A stretch of 64,000 bases of DNA from Aquitalea magnusonii (GTDB lineage: Bacteria > Pseudomonadota > Gammaproteobacteria > Burkholderiales > Chromobacteriaceae): the NCBI RefSeq assembly GCF_002217795.2, contig NZ_AP018823.1:2790001-2854000 (forward strand), read 5' to 3'. The notes below the pieces were generated by a model. The model did no database searches and had not been told where the DNA came from. It was given only the letters and a program-made list of their open reading frames with translations. Positions 42,228-51,213 of this stretch are shown piece after piece; positions within the stretch are counted from its first letter, which is position 1, and each line of letters opens with the position of its first letter. Made by a program: the position numbers and the translations under genes.

Positions 42228-43022
42228 TTAGAATAACCCGCCCAGCGCTTCAGGTTCCCAGTTGGTAATCACCAGCTCCCGGCTGGTTTCAGGCGCACCG
42301 TGAGCGTTGGCCGTGCTGTACTTGATGTCTACCCCCTCCATCCAGAAACCGGCAAAGGCTGCCCGAATGTCAGGGTGGTCGTTGATGCTCACCATCACCT
42401 TACCCTTGCACGTCCGCATCGCCTCGGCCAACTGCTCGTACTGGTCGAACTTGAATGGCACGCCATAGCCTTCGGTCTGCCAGTACGGCGGATCGGCATA
42501 GAAGAAGGTATGCGGCCGGTCGTAGCGCTTCAGGCAGTCCTGCCACGATAGGTGCTCGACGTAAGTACCGGCCAGGCGCAGGTGTGCCGCACTGAGGTTC
42601 TCCTCGATCCGGCACAGGTTGATCGCCGGGCCAGTGGTGGCGGTACCGAAGGTTTGGCCGGTTACCTTGCCCGCAAACGCGTGGTGCTGCAGGTAGTAGA
42701 AGCGTGCAGCTCGCTGGATGTCGGTCAGCGTCTCCGGGCGGGTCATCTGTTGCCACTTGAACACCTCGCGACTGCTGATCGCCCACTTGAACTGGCGTAC
42801 GAACTCTTCCATGTGGCTTTGCACCACTCTATACAAGTTCACCAACTCCCCGTTCACGTCGTTCAGTACTTCGACCGAGGCAGGGACGTGGCGCAGGAAG
42901 TACAGCGCCGCGCCTCCGCAGAACAGCTCCACGTAGCACTCATGCTTCGGAAACAAGGGCATCAGCTTGTCAGCCAGGCGTCGTTTGCCGCCCAGCCAAG
43001 GGATGATCGGACTGGCGTCCAT
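42228..43022 (-). CDS. D12-class DNA adenine-N6 methyltransferase (Dam-like)
   Basis: 264 residues. PWLGGKRRLADKLMPLFPKH (motif X), YVELFCGGAALYFLRHV (AdoMet motif I) and FFYADPPYWQTEGYG (catalytic DPPY, motif IV) define a Dam/D12 enzyme that methylates adenine. AGGAG lies before the ATG at 43022. Its first 53 nt overlap the end of com, the place where Mu carries mom. It probably protects phage DNA from host restriction; target sequence unknown. Last gene before the phage end. Confidence 0.9.
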   Translation of the reverse strand: MDASPIIPWLGGKRRLADKLMPLFPKHECYVELFCGGAALYFLRHVPASVEVLNDVNGELVNLYRVVQSHMEEFVRQFKWAISSREVFKWQQMTRPETLTDIQRAARFYYLQHHAFAGKVTGQTFGTATTGPAINLCRIEENLSAAHLRLAGTYVEHLSWQDCLKRYDRPHTFFYADPPYWQTEGYGVPFKFDQYEQLAEAMRTCKGKVMVSINDHPDIRAAFAGFWMEGVDIKYSTANAHGAPETSRELVITNWEPEALGGLF

Positions 43023-43185
43023 CGGATTCTCCTGGTTGGGGCGCTCCTGGGCGCTCAGTGGGGAGGCTCTCGGCCTTCAGATGGTTCATGGCCCGGCAGC
43101 GCGGGCACTTGATGGTCAGTTCTAGGTAACGGCCAGAGGCCAGCTTGCGGCCGCACTGGCCACAGCGAATATCGGTGTTAAACAT
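42970..43185 (-). CDS. com: Com-like zinc-finger translational regulator
   Basis: 71 residues from ATG 43185: FNTDIRCGQCGRKLASGRYL followed by IKCPRCRAMNHLKAESLP. Two CxxC pairs spaced as in Mu Com, which binds the mom mRNA and exposes its start. Overlap with the downstream methylase by 53 nt implies that Com controls the methylase instead of mom. The tail after the finger (ESLPTERPGAPQPGESDGRQ) is probably disordered. Confidence 0.8.
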   Translation of the reverse strand: MFNTDIRCGQCGRKLASGRYLELTIKCPRCRAMNHLKAESLPTERPGAPQPGESDGRQSDHPLAGRQTTPG

Positions 43186-43344
43186 CTGCAAGCCCTTATC
43201 GGGTGACAATTATTCCGCTAGACTTGACGCGCTTTTGACGTCGAAAGCGGCAGCCTTGGGGTGACTTGCAGGTATGGTCTGCGGGTCAGCTGGCCGGGTG
43301 GGTGCTCTAACACCCTCCAGGCCGCTGTCTCTCCACTACTCTAT

Positions 43345-43659
43345 CTATCGCTTCGGTAACGGCCCTCCCTCGTCCGGCTCAATGCTACGCTCGCAGTGCC
43401 CCGGATCGACCCTATCCAGCAGGCGGCATAGCAGGCAGTAGCGCCAGATGCCGCGCTTGGCTCCTTTGCCCGCCCGTGAGCTAATGGTCTCGTCCTCACT
43501 ACCTCCAATAGCGGCATTCAGCGTCTGGTCAGCCCCGACAAACACCCGCACCGCACGACGGTTACCGGCGAGCAGTTGCAGTAGCGACATGGCCAAAGCC
43601 AGAGCCACCGCCAGCAGCGAGGCAAGCCATAGACCGAGTAGGATCAAGCGGTGGGCCAT
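43345..43659 (-). CDS. Conserved small phage membrane protein, unknown
   Basis: 104 residues. One N-terminal hydrophobic segment (LILLGLWLASLLAVALALAM), then LNAAIGGSEDETISSRAGKG and LCRLLDRVDPGHCERSIEPD, a block often seen in small prophage proteins near lysis or tail genes. The Cys/His residues might bind metal. Its start overlaps the preceding gene by 16 bp. Between it and com (43186-43344) I see no gene. Confidence 0.6.
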   Translation of the reverse strand: MAHRLILLGLWLASLLAVALALAMSLLQLLAGNRRAVRVFVGADQTLNAAIGGSEDETISSRAGKGAKRGIWRYCLLCRLLDRVDPGHCERSIEPDEGGPLPKR

Positions 43660-44153
43660 TGCACTGCCTCCATCTGCGCCACTGCATCCTGGGCGCTCAA
43701 ATCGATAGCCAACAGTGCATCCTCCATCGCCTGGCGCTGACCGATGATTTGGCCACTGGCGCGCGCGTAAGCATTTGCCTTGGCGTGCACCCGCATGGCC
43801 AGATTCCCCACGCTCAGGCCGCGCGCGGTGGCGATAGCCGACAGTAGCGGCGTGGGTGCATCGGGATTAGCCGCCAGCGCGTCGGCTTCCTTAGTCTGCT
43901 GACTCCAGCTTTGCACCTCTCCTTCAGGGTAGTTGGCAGACAAGGTGGCCAAAAGTTTGGCCGCATGGGCGTTGATTTCACCAAGGTGGCTAGTACGCAG
44001 GTTGATCAAACGCTGGCCTATGCGACCGAGGAATGCGGCATTCAACTCGTCATCGGTCGCGTAATGGTCGAAAACCACCTCGCCGTCCTGAGCCTGATAA
44101 TCCAGATCAACAGCTCGCATGGATTGGCCGTCGTTGCTGTAGCAGTAACTCAT
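43644..44153 (-). CDS. Tail-fibre-associated protein (assembly-type), unknown
   Basis: 169 residues from ATG 44153 (MSYCYSNDGQSMRAVDLDYQ), overlapping the fibre gene stop as TAATG. It has HYATDDELNAAFLGRIGQRL, then a helical C-terminal region ANAYARASGQIIGQRQAMED and ending MEAVQWP, as in DUF4376-like and tail-fibre assembly proteins. Location immediately after the fibre gene supports a chaperone or attachment role. Confidence 0.55.
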   Translation of the reverse strand: MSYCYSNDGQSMRAVDLDYQAQDGEVVFDHYATDDELNAAFLGRIGQRLINLRTSHLGEINAHAAKLLATLSANYPEGEVQSWSQQTKEADALAANPDAPTPLLSAIATARGLSVGNLAMRVHAKANAYARASGQIIGQRQAMEDALLAIDLSAQDAVAQMEAVQWPTA

Positions 44154-45868
44154 TAGATGCTGTCCTCCCAACCGAGGCATTGGATGTACCCACCGGAGCC
44201 ATATGATGCCCAGTAGATATTCAAGGATTCGAGAGCAAACTCGACCGTCACTCGCACAGCTGTATACGGACCGCCCGCTACGTTGTTATCAAGAGGTGGC
44301 GCGGTTTGTGAGCCAGATGCACCATATGCGACGTTTGGACCGCATATAACCGGCTGGTTACCAGTGACGCTACCGCCAGAGACCTGAATACGAGATGCAG
44401 TAGTCGGCACAAAGTTAGCTGTGGCGATGCCTACATAGGTTGGAGTTGAGACGCTACCGGCAGTACCGCTCGCCATCAGCGGTAACGCAGCTACGTTAGT
44501 GCCCAAGGCAACGACATATTGTGAGCGTCGATCAATCTGCAGCGTGTACATCAGGATCTTGTTCGCATCCGTGCGTACCGAACCTGTCCGTGCAAACATC
44601 GTGTACCCAGCCGGCAGTGTTGGGGCAGAAAGAGACAACGAGTAGAGCTTGGCCGTAGTAGCAATCGTCGGGTTGTAGATGACAAACTCGTAGTACCAGG
44701 TACTCGCCGCCAGCACACCAGTATCGAGTCCGTTGGCACCGACCGTGCCGATGTTGCCGGTCACGCTGACATTGAGCAGCGTCTTGTAGCTGGCCCCGTC
44801 CGTCACCGTCACCGCATCTGCTGATGTCGTGCGGTTGTTGAGGGTATAGGCCGTAAGCGCAACCCCTGCAGCTGACGCTGTCGCGTTGGCCGAGAGTGTC
44901 AGCGTGGTTCCATTGATCGCCGTGATATACGTACCGGCCGGAATGCCCGCGCCTGTGATATAGGTGCCATTCGCAATCAGCCCAGCGGTGGTACTGGCGG
45001 CGGTGAGTTGATTACTTCCGCTAGTTGTAGTGCCGATCAGGCTAATGGGTGCGACGGATGCGGACTTCAGGGCTTTGCGTGCTGCCGGTATCGAAGCAGT
45101 CGCAACTGGCAGCGGGTCAAGGATCACAAAATCCACGCCGTCGTACTCAACGTCCGCCAACTGGTTCGCCACAATGACGGCCGCAACCTTATTGCCTGCA
45201 CTGTCATACTGTTTGATCGACTTGGCACCAAGGCCCGACACGTTGAGCGTGTCCGCGCCAGCGCCAGCGGCGTGGAACTTGACCCGGAAACGCTGAGGTA
45301 CGGCATAGCCCTGTAGTGCCGGCGACGGGGTAAGCGTGAAGCTAGGCGCAGCACCGCCAGAGGTGAAGGCGGTCGCGGCCTGCGACACAATATTGGCCCA
45401 GTCGGTCTGCTCAGCGTAGATGCTGGTACCGTCTCCCCACAGGGCATTGCTGCAGCCCTGGCTAACTACCACCCCGCTACCGGCCTGTGTCTTGCAGGTA
45501 ACGGTGAAGTTGCCGGTGGTCTGGTTGCGCACAATCCACGCGCCGCTGATCGCCGGGAAAATCAGGTTGATATTGGCGGTCAGTGCACCGGTCAGAATGA
45601 GAATTGGCATGCCGTACTGGGCTGCAGCCAAGTTGACGCTTACCCCGCCGGCGACGTTGACAGTGGCCTTGCCGCGCAGCAGGGTCTGGATGGCGGTGGC
45701 GAGTTGGTCCGACTTGGCTCCATCAATGGCGATGCCTGCTGCAGAGAGCACCGAGATAACCTCGGCCTGAAACATGTTCAGCCAAGCGGCGGTCAGGATA
45801 GTACCCAGCGCCCCTGTGCTCGGATTGCCGTCTACGAATAGGCCATCGGCGGTGTTGATCTTCTGCAT
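44153..45868 (-). CDS. Phage tail fibre protein
   Basis: 571 residues. The N-terminal part VDGNPSTGALGTILTAAWLN, MFQAEVISVLSAAGIAIDG is the attachment region common in Mu-like and other prophage fibres. The middle is rich in Ser/Thr/Gly/Ala beta repeats (SNQLTAASTTAGLIANGTYI, GAGIPAGTYITAINGTTLTL), and the C-terminus (SLNIYWASYGSGGYIQCLGW) is probably receptor-binding. It recognises the host surface. The next gene encodes its likely helper. No sign of an invertible segment. Confidence 0.8.
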   Translation of the reverse strand: MQKINTADGLFVDGNPSTGALGTILTAAWLNMFQAEVISVLSAAGIAIDGAKSDQLATAIQTLLRGKATVNVAGGVSVNLAAAQYGMPILILTGALTANINLIFPAISGAWIVRNQTTGNFTVTCKTQAGSGVVVSQGCSNALWGDGTSIYAEQTDWANIVSQAATAFTSGGAAPSFTLTPSPALQGYAVPQRFRVKFHAAGAGADTLNVSGLGAKSIKQYDSAGNKVAAVIVANQLADVEYDGVDFVILDPLPVATASIPAARKALKSASVAPISLIGTTTSGSNQLTAASTTAGLIANGTYITGAGIPAGTYITAINGTTLTLSANATASAAGVALTAYTLNNRTTSADAVTVTDGASYKTLLNVSVTGNIGTVGANGLDTGVLAASTWYYEFVIYNPTIATTAKLYSLSLSAPTLPAGYTMFARTGSVRTDANKILMYTLQIDRRSQYVVALGTNVAALPLMASGTAGSVSTPTYVGIATANFVPTTASRIQVSGGSVTGNQPVICGPNVAYGASGSQTAPPLDNNVAGGPYTAVRVTVEFALESLNIYWASYGSGGYIQCLGWEDSI

Positions 45869-45871
45869 GGT

Positions 45872-46438
45872 TTACCCCTGATAGGCGAAATAAACGAAGG
45901 TATGTGCCGGCTTCAGGTCGCCGATCACGGATTCGATGACCGGGTCACCAAAGGAGGTCAGGCGCTCGCCCGCCACGGACTGTCCAGCCCGAAACAGGTA
46001 GCTGCGGCTCTGGCTGGCCACCACCACTTGCCACACCCACTGAATGTCCTCGACATAGAGCGGATCACCGGCATGGCTGACGCCGGCGCGAAACGGCTCC
46101 AGTTCGGCGATGGTGATGGTGTAGCCAAGGCTGGACGCCAGGCGGGTGAAGTACGGAATACTCAAACCACCTGTTTCGGCCAGCTTGGCCAGCACAGCCT
46201 GCAGACGCTGCTGGTAGGCCGCATCGGCCGGCGGCGTGATACCGCAGACGCGTTCCCAGTCCGGCAGCAGTTGTTCAGCGAAGAACGGTGTTATCGCTCC
46301 CTGGATGTGGTCGGCACTGGTGAGAGAGGTGTCGAGCGCCTGGCCCTCGGCCAGCAGTTCGGCCCGCAGGACCGAGCCAGTGGGCGCGTAACTTACCGGC
46401 GGCAGCAGCAGGGCTAGCAGTTCGGCATGGCCCGCCAT
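45872..46438 (-). CDS. DUF2313 tail protein (Mu gp48-like)
   Basis: 188 residues from ATG 46438, overlapping the gp47 stop. LLALLLPPVSYAPTGSVLRA, DWERVCGITPPADAAYQQRL and VLAKLAETGGLSIPYFTRLA identify the YmfQ/DUF2313 family, which caps the baseplate and connects the fibres. Start chosen for the overlap and because the upstream codons run antisense through gp47. Confidence 0.85.
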   Translation of the reverse strand: MAGHAELLALLLPPVSYAPTGSVLRAELLAEGQALDTSLTSADHIQGAITPFFAEQLLPDWERVCGITPPADAAYQQRLQAVLAKLAETGGLSIPYFTRLASSLGYTITIAELEPFRAGVSHAGDPLYVEDIQWVWQVVVASQSRSYLFRAGQSVAGERLTSFGDPVIESVIGDLKPAHTFVYFAYQG

Positions 46439-47499
46439 CACAGCGCCACCACCGTGACGGTGCCTAGCCTCACCCACTCGACCATGCTGGCGTCCACGGT
46501 CGGCACCACGTTGGCCGCTGGCAGCGTCACTGCACGGTCGACCACTCCGGATAGGTCGGAGACCAGCGCTTCGATGCGGCTCTTGATCGCAGCCTCGCCG
46601 GGGGCCAACTGGTTGAAGTAGATGCCGAGTGCAGCTTCGATCTGGGCCTGGGCTACCGCCAGCGTGATGCCGGACAGCTGCACAGATACGGTGACGTTGA
46701 CCACTTTCAGGGTTGGGGCCAGCACTAGGCTGTTCTTGGCCGTCACCGGCCGCACATCGTCGATGTAGTCCTGCACGGCAGTGATGGTGGTGGCCGATGG
46801 CAGCGCACCGGCCGAGGTGATCACCACGTCGACGGTACCGAGACCACGGCGTAACGGGTAGACGAAGGCGGCCGTCACGCCGGCCACTTCCATCGCCCAG
46901 CGCCGATAGTCATATTTGTTGCCCCCGGCTGGTGGGCGGCGGATCAGCTCCAGCAGACGTGCCAGCAGCTCGCCGTCCGACTCCTCGTCGACGCCGCCGG
47001 TCATGTTGACGATGGTCGCTTGGCTGGTGACGCCAGATGGTGCGGCCGTCAGTTCGACAACAGCATTCGCCGAGGCATTCCCGGCCGTACCGACTGTGCT
47101 GGCAACCGCCGTTACCGTGGCCACGCCGTTGGCGTCAATCACGCCGGCTTGGGTGGTGACATAGGTCAGGTCACCCAGCTTGGCCGTGAGGCCGGACGGA
47201 ACCGCCGCACCTGGTGTGCCGGCGACGCTGATCTGGCCCTGGGAGGCTACTGCCACTTTGCGGGTCAAACCCCGCGTGCGGGCATGCAGCTCGAGGTACT
47301 CGCGGTCGGCAGTATCCGGGAAAATCTGGCGAACGATCCACGCCTGGTGCTGGTACAGCCCCTCGACGGCGCTGGCCACCGAGGTGGCACGGATGAAGTA
47401 GTCGCTGTCCGGGCCGACGTCGGCGTCGGGCAACTGGTTCTTCAGGTCGCGCAGCAGCGCGTCGCGGATGGTGGAGAAGGCGGGAACAGTAAACGGCAT
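46438..47499 (-). CDS. Baseplate J-like protein (Mu gp47)
   Basis: 353 residues. PAFSTIRDALLRDLKNQLPD, DSDYFIRATSVASAVEGLYQ, FPDTADREYLELHARTRGLT and EESDGELLARLLELIRRPPA are characteristic of gpJ/gp47 wedge proteins. The C-terminal LAVAQAQIEAALGIYFNQLA follows the usual pattern. It forms the baseplate wedge with gp46 and gp48. Gene boundaries touch on both sides. Confidence 0.92.
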   Translation of the reverse strand: MPFTVPAFSTIRDALLRDLKNQLPDADVGPDSDYFIRATSVASAVEGLYQHQAWIVRQIFPDTADREYLELHARTRGLTRKVAVASQGQISVAGTPGAAVPSGLTAKLGDLTYVTTQAGVIDANGVATVTAVASTVGTAGNASANAVVELTAAPSGVTSQATIVNMTGGVDEESDGELLARLLELIRRPPAGGNKYDYRRWAMEVAGVTAAFVYPLRRGLGTVDVVITSAGALPSATTITAVQDYIDDVRPVTAKNSLVLAPTLKVVNVTVSVQLSGITLAVAQAQIEAALGIYFNQLAPGEAAIKSRIEALVSDLSGVVDRAVTLPAANVVPTVDASMVEWVRLGTVTVVAL

Positions 47500-47849
47500 C
47501 AGGCGACCCTCACCGGATGCTGGAAGCGCTGGACGCGGCCGCTGGCGTCTTCCACTTCGATGTGGAGTTCCAGCCAGCCGGGCTGCTGGCGAGAGGTCGT
47601 GACGGTGATGCTATCGGCGCGGCCGTCCTTGACCAGCGGGGCCAGCGCCTGCTCGGCGTACTGGCGCGCCAACACGGCCACACGGCTGACATCCTTCTCG
47701 CGCTGCAGCTCGTGCAGGCGCGAACCCAAGGTCGGGTCGGCCCAGTAGCTACCCAGCGGCGTCATCAGCCGCAGGTAGACCGCGTTGGCCAGAGTGTCAG
47801 TGCGGGAACCGGCATAGTCGCCAGTTTGCGGGTCGATTAAAGCGTCCAT
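47499..47849 (-). CDS. Baseplate protein GP46 (gp25/GpW-like)
   Basis: 116 residues. RTDTLANAVYLRLMTPLGSY, WADPTLGSRLHELQREKDV and ARQYAEQALAPLVKDGRADS match Mu gp46, a lysozyme-like wedge component. Its ATG is inside the 3' arm of a perfect 10-bp hairpin, which would hide the start until opened. Confidence 0.9.
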   Translation of the reverse strand: MDALIDPQTGDYAGSRTDTLANAVYLRLMTPLGSYWADPTLGSRLHELQREKDVSRVAVLARQYAEQALAPLVKDGRADSITVTTSRQQPGWLELHIEVEDASGRVQRFQHPVRVA

Positions 47850-47870
47850 GCCCCGAATTGTCGGGGCATG
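47847..47870 (-). promoter_or_regulatory. Hairpin containing the gp46 start codon
   Basis: The minus strand reads CATGCCCCGA, loop CAAT, TCGGGGCATG, with the gp46 ATG as the last three bases. A related hairpin lies upstream of the gpI start at 59823-59854. Translational control is inferred. Confidence 0.6.
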
Positions 47871-47910
47871 GTGGTATGGGTGGTTAGCCGATAGGCTTCA
47901 GTGATATGTG

Positions 47911-48138
47911 CTATTTGGCCAAGGTACGTACTTCTTTTAAGAGGGCTACGTACTCGTCGACACACAGCCGAATGTCACGGCCTGAAACACGCACTTGAGG
48001 AATTGAGGTTGAGACACCACGCATTTGCAAGTCGTGCTCGGATAGCTCGGTTCCTCGAATCACCTTAAAGAGCTGCTCCTGCTTTGCCTCAAGGCGTTTA
48101 ACGAGATCTTCGACATTGTATTTACTGTGTTCTGGCAT
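47911..48138 (-). CDS. Small helical protein in the tail operon, unknown
   Basis: 75 residues: YNVEDLVKRLEAKQEQLFKV, IRGTELSEHDLQMRGVSTSI, IRLCVDEYVALLKEVRTLAK. Predicted helical, charged and more AT-rich than its neighbours. It lies between gpV and gp46 with gaps on both sides (60 and 84 bp), so it is probably a moron or small regulator inserted into the tail operon. No family recognised. Confidence 0.55.
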   Translation of the reverse strand: MPEHSKYNVEDLVKRLEAKQEQLFKVIRGTELSEHDLQMRGVSTSIPQVRVSGRDIRLCVDEYVALLKEVRTLAK

Positions 48139-48222
48139 AACTTTTTTCTCGCTTTGCTGAGTTAGAAAACAGATTGTCTCCTTTCTCTCCGAAGCAAAAC
48201 AGAGGGGATTTCAGCTAAATTC

Positions 48223-48849
48223 TCAGATTGGCTCATCAGTGACTCCACCAGAATCACCTGGATGTTTATGATGCGCACCGCTTTTGCCGGCAGCAATCAC
48301 ATCTACCGTCGCTTCCAGAGTGCCTTCTACATGCGCCCCATTTCCACCCTTGATGGCCATCCCGCCGTTGCCATTGATCTGCCCTTTGGCTGTCACCACA
48401 GCACTGGCTGTCAGGGCCGGTGTATTGAAGTCGGCCTTGTCGGTGGCGTTTACTTCCCACGTCTTGCAGTTGACTTTAAACACGTCGCAGTCGGTCTCGA
48501 TCAGGCGACCGCGCTTGAGCACGATCTTGGCACCCTCGTCGGTATAGAGTGCGACCTCTCCTGTTTTGAGTGCCTTCAGCCGGTAGCTGCCGTGCTCGGT
48601 GGCAATCACGATGCCGTGGCTGGTCTTGCCGCCGACCGGGAGGATGACCGCCATTGAGCCGGGCGGCGGGTTGCTGGTCAGCCCGTAGTGCTGGAACAGC
48701 TCGTTGTCCTGCAGCCGCTCGCCGGCCAGCCCATCGGCCTGGGCGAGCTGCACAGCCGGGCCGCTGTTGACCCGCGTCAGCACGCCCCGGAATGCTTGCC
48801 GCACCCCCGCCATCGCACGGCGGATGCGCTTGTCGATTTCGTTGATCAT
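48223..48849 (-). CDS. Baseplate assembly protein gpV (Mu gp45)
   Basis: 208 residues from ATG 48849, overlapping the gp44 stop as ATGA. INEIDKRIRRAMAGVRQAFR, then YGLTSNPPPGSMAVILPVGG, SYRLKALKTGEVALYTDEGA and a C-terminal repeat region ending GAHHKHPGDSGGVTDEP. This is the trimeric spike; the HHKHP segment may bind a metal at its tip. Confidence 0.88.
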   Translation of the reverse strand: MINEIDKRIRRAMAGVRQAFRGVLTRVNSGPAVQLAQADGLAGERLQDNELFQHYGLTSNPPPGSMAVILPVGGKTSHGIVIATEHGSYRLKALKTGEVALYTDEGAKIVLKRGRLIETDCDVFKVNCKTWEVNATDKADFNTPALTASAVVTAKGQINGNGGMAIKGGNGAHVEGTLEATVDVIAAGKSGAHHKHPGDSGGVTDEPI

Positions 48850-49946
48850 TGCGTCACATCCACGGCTTCCAAGCCTGCCGAGCTGTTCTTGCCCCGACGG
48901 TGCTTGCGTTTGTGAGGATGGGCGTCGAGCACCCAAACGCCGTCTTCCTTGAGCGTCAGCGTGGTGACTCTCCCAATTCCTCGGCCGCCCTGGAACTTGC
49001 GCGCCATCAGGAAGAACACCGCGTCGATCTCGTGCGGCTCACTCACTACGTGGATGCGCTGCCCTGGCTGCCACAGCAGGCCGTCACTGGTGCGGTGGCC
49101 GCTGACCTTGGCCACCAGGGTGAAGCCCTTGAGGCGAGAGTCCGACAGCAGCTTGCGCGCCCTGGCACGGGCGGTATCGGTATTCTCGGCGTCGTGGTCG
49201 ACCACGATCCGGGGGCGGTAGGTCGCCACGCCGGCATCACGCACGGTGCTTTTCAGTGCGTGCTTGCCGTTCTCAACTGCCGTGCCGTGCGCCTGGCCCA
49301 GCACGGTGATGTCCGAGTGGCGCTCGGCCATGCTGCGCGTGCGTCTCAGACTGATCAAGTTGTTGCTCTTGCCGTCGCGCTTCATCACCAGGCTGGCTAC
49401 TGGCGGCTTGCTGTAATCCGGTCCACCGATCACCAGCGTGCCGTCCGGCTCGAACCACGGCCACAGCCCGTTGGCCTCGGCCGCGTGCACCAGTGTGTCC
49501 CAAGCGGTGTCGCCTGGCTCGACATTGACCTTCTCGGCAGTGCGCGCCTTGTCGGCGTCGATGCGGATCTTGCTGATGCCCAGCGGCTTGACCACATTGG
49601 CCACCACCTCGGCCAGCGTCACCTGTTTGGCAGTGAAGATCGGCGCGGAACAGTCGGTCAGCACGGCGGCGCTGTCACGGCCGCTGATGCTCAGGGTGTG
49701 GCTGCTCTTGTCGACGTCGTCATCGATGTCGTCGATGCGGCCGGTCAATACGGTATCGCGGCCGATGCGCACCTGGACGGCCGCGCCTTCCGTGACGATG
49801 GGTGGGAACTGCCCTTGGGGAAGGCCAAGATCAACGCGCCAGGCATCAGCCGGGATCAGCAGATCCGAGTCGATCTCGTAGCTGGTCCACTTACTGTGGA
49901 AGCGACCACCGATCAGCAGGCTGACGGTGTTATCGGGCGTAGGCAT
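48846..49946 (-). CDS. Phage late-control/tail hub protein (Mu gpP, gp44)
   Basis: 366 residues. NTVSLLIGGRFHSKWTSYEI, FPPIVTEGAAVQVRIGRDTV, HTLSISGRDSAAVLTDCSAP and GDTAWDTLVHAAEANGLWPW belong to the gpP/gpD hub family, which makes the central ring under the spike. C-terminal WQPGQRIHVVSEPHEIDAVF is typical. It overlaps the gpN gene by 17 bp. Confidence 0.88.
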   Translation of the reverse strand: MPTPDNTVSLLIGGRFHSKWTSYEIDSDLLIPADAWRVDLGLPQGQFPPIVTEGAAVQVRIGRDTVLTGRIDDIDDDVDKSSHTLSISGRDSAAVLTDCSAPIFTAKQVTLAEVVANVVKPLGISKIRIDADKARTAEKVNVEPGDTAWDTLVHAAEANGLWPWFEPDGTLVIGGPDYSKPPVASLVMKRDGKSNNLISLRRTRSMAERHSDITVLGQAHGTAVENGKHALKSTVRDAGVATYRPRIVVDHDAENTDTARARARKLLSDSRLKGFTLVAKVSGHRTSDGLLWQPGQRIHVVSEPHEIDAVFFLMARKFQGGRGIGRVTTLTLKEDGVWVLDAHPHKRKHRRGKNSSAGLEAVDVTQ

Positions 49947-51213
49947 AGAGGGTGTCTCCCGCCTGCAGGGCGTTTGGGTTAGTCAGCTTGGGGTTGAGAC
50001 GGGCCAGCTCCTGGGCACGGGTGTAATCGCCGTACCAGCGGAAAGCGACCAGGTGCAGGTTGCCCGGCGCATCGACAGTGCGGGTCACCAAGGGCGGTAG
50101 TGCCTCGATCACCGCGACGGCTGCTTCCTGGACGCCCAGAGCGGTGTCTTTCAGCGCCTCGGTCACCGGGCGGGCGTCTTCGACCGAGAACAGGTCGCGG
50201 TGCGCCTCGATCACCTGCTGCAGCGTGTCGCGCACGTCGTTGGCAATGTGCTCGACCTCCTGGGGCGACAGCGTCGGCTGCTCGGCCTCCGCCGCGAGGA
50301 TCTGGCCAGCGGTCTCGGCCAGGGTGGTGGCCGCAGAGATCTGCACCAGGGCCGTCACCAGGGCGATGTCCTCCGGCTTGGCCGGGATGGGCTTGGCGTC
50401 GGCGACAACTCCTCCACCAGTGCCGCCACTGCCCGAACTGCCTCCCGTCGACGCCGAGCCGGCCGACACCTTGCTGGGCAAGGCCACCACGTTGTCGAAC
50501 TGCCCGACCAGACTCTTCCAGTCGGACTGGATCACACCGACGTCGAAGCCGCGCAGATCGGCTATACCGCTGACCAAGCTCATCACATCGCTGGCGAAGG
50601 CACGCGGGTAGTCGATCAGGTCAAGAGTGGTACCGATGATGCCCTGTACCTGGCTGCGGATCGCGCCCAGCGTGCCGGTCATCATGTCGCGCAGCGCGTT
50701 CAGTCGCGACAGGTTGCCCTTGATGCTCTTGAGTCCGTCGAGCGCCTTGGCGAATGCCTCAATGCCGTTGGCGCGGCTCGTTGCAGCGAGCTGGCTCACG
50801 GCTTCGGCCTTCTGGGCCGGCAGTTGCTGGACGAAGAACGGGTTGCCCGGCGTGGCCTCGACGAAAGTCAGCTCGACCGTGCAGTAGTCCGGGTTGTCGG
50901 CATCGTGGCCGACCTGGTAGTCGGTAAGCTGGGCTTGCTTGATGCTGCCGAACACCGGGTGGATTAGCTCGCCGTGGCCAGGCTTATCCAGCTCCTTGAT
51001 GAACGTCTGCAGCCGGTTCTCATAGTCCTTGCCGAAGAACACTGCCGACATGGTGATATGACGCGCCTTGCGGCCAAGGTCTTCCACGTCCGCGCCGTCC
51101 AGGTATGGGTATTCGTGGCTGGCGGTGTCGCGTTGTACGCTGTCCTGGGTGCGCAGGCAGTCAAAGGTGATGCCCCGGAACGAGGCGTCAAGCAGGGTAT
51201 CGGCCCAGGCCAT
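49930..51213 (-). CDS. DNA circularisation protein N-terminal domain tail protein (Mu gpN, gp43)
   Basis: 427 residues. WADTLLDASFRGITFDCLRT, KARHITMSAVFFGKDYENRL and GELIHPVFGSIKQAQLTDYQ are the conserved N-terminal domain. The end (LARLNPKLTNPNALQAGDTL) is a LysM-like tail-X motif. It connects the baseplate hub to the tube. A Gly/Ser-rich linker (SAGSASTGGSSGSGGTGGGV) splits the protein. Confidence 0.88.
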   Translation of the reverse strand: MAWADTLLDASFRGITFDCLRTQDSVQRDTASHEYPYLDGADVEDLGRKARHITMSAVFFGKDYENRLQTFIKELDKPGHGELIHPVFGSIKQAQLTDYQVGHDADNPDYCTVELTFVEATPGNPFFVQQLPAQKAEAVSQLAATSRANGIEAFAKALDGLKSIKGNLSRLNALRDMMTGTLGAIRSQVQGIIGTTLDLIDYPRAFASDVMSLVSGIADLRGFDVGVIQSDWKSLVGQFDNVVALPSKVSAGSASTGGSSGSGGTGGGVVADAKPIPAKPEDIALVTALVQISAATTLAETAGQILAAEAEQPTLSPQEVEHIANDVRDTLQQVIEAHRDLFSVEDARPVTEALKDTALGVQEAAVAVIEALPPLVTRTVDAPGNLHLVAFRWYGDYTRAQELARLNPKLTNPNALQAGDTLYAYAR

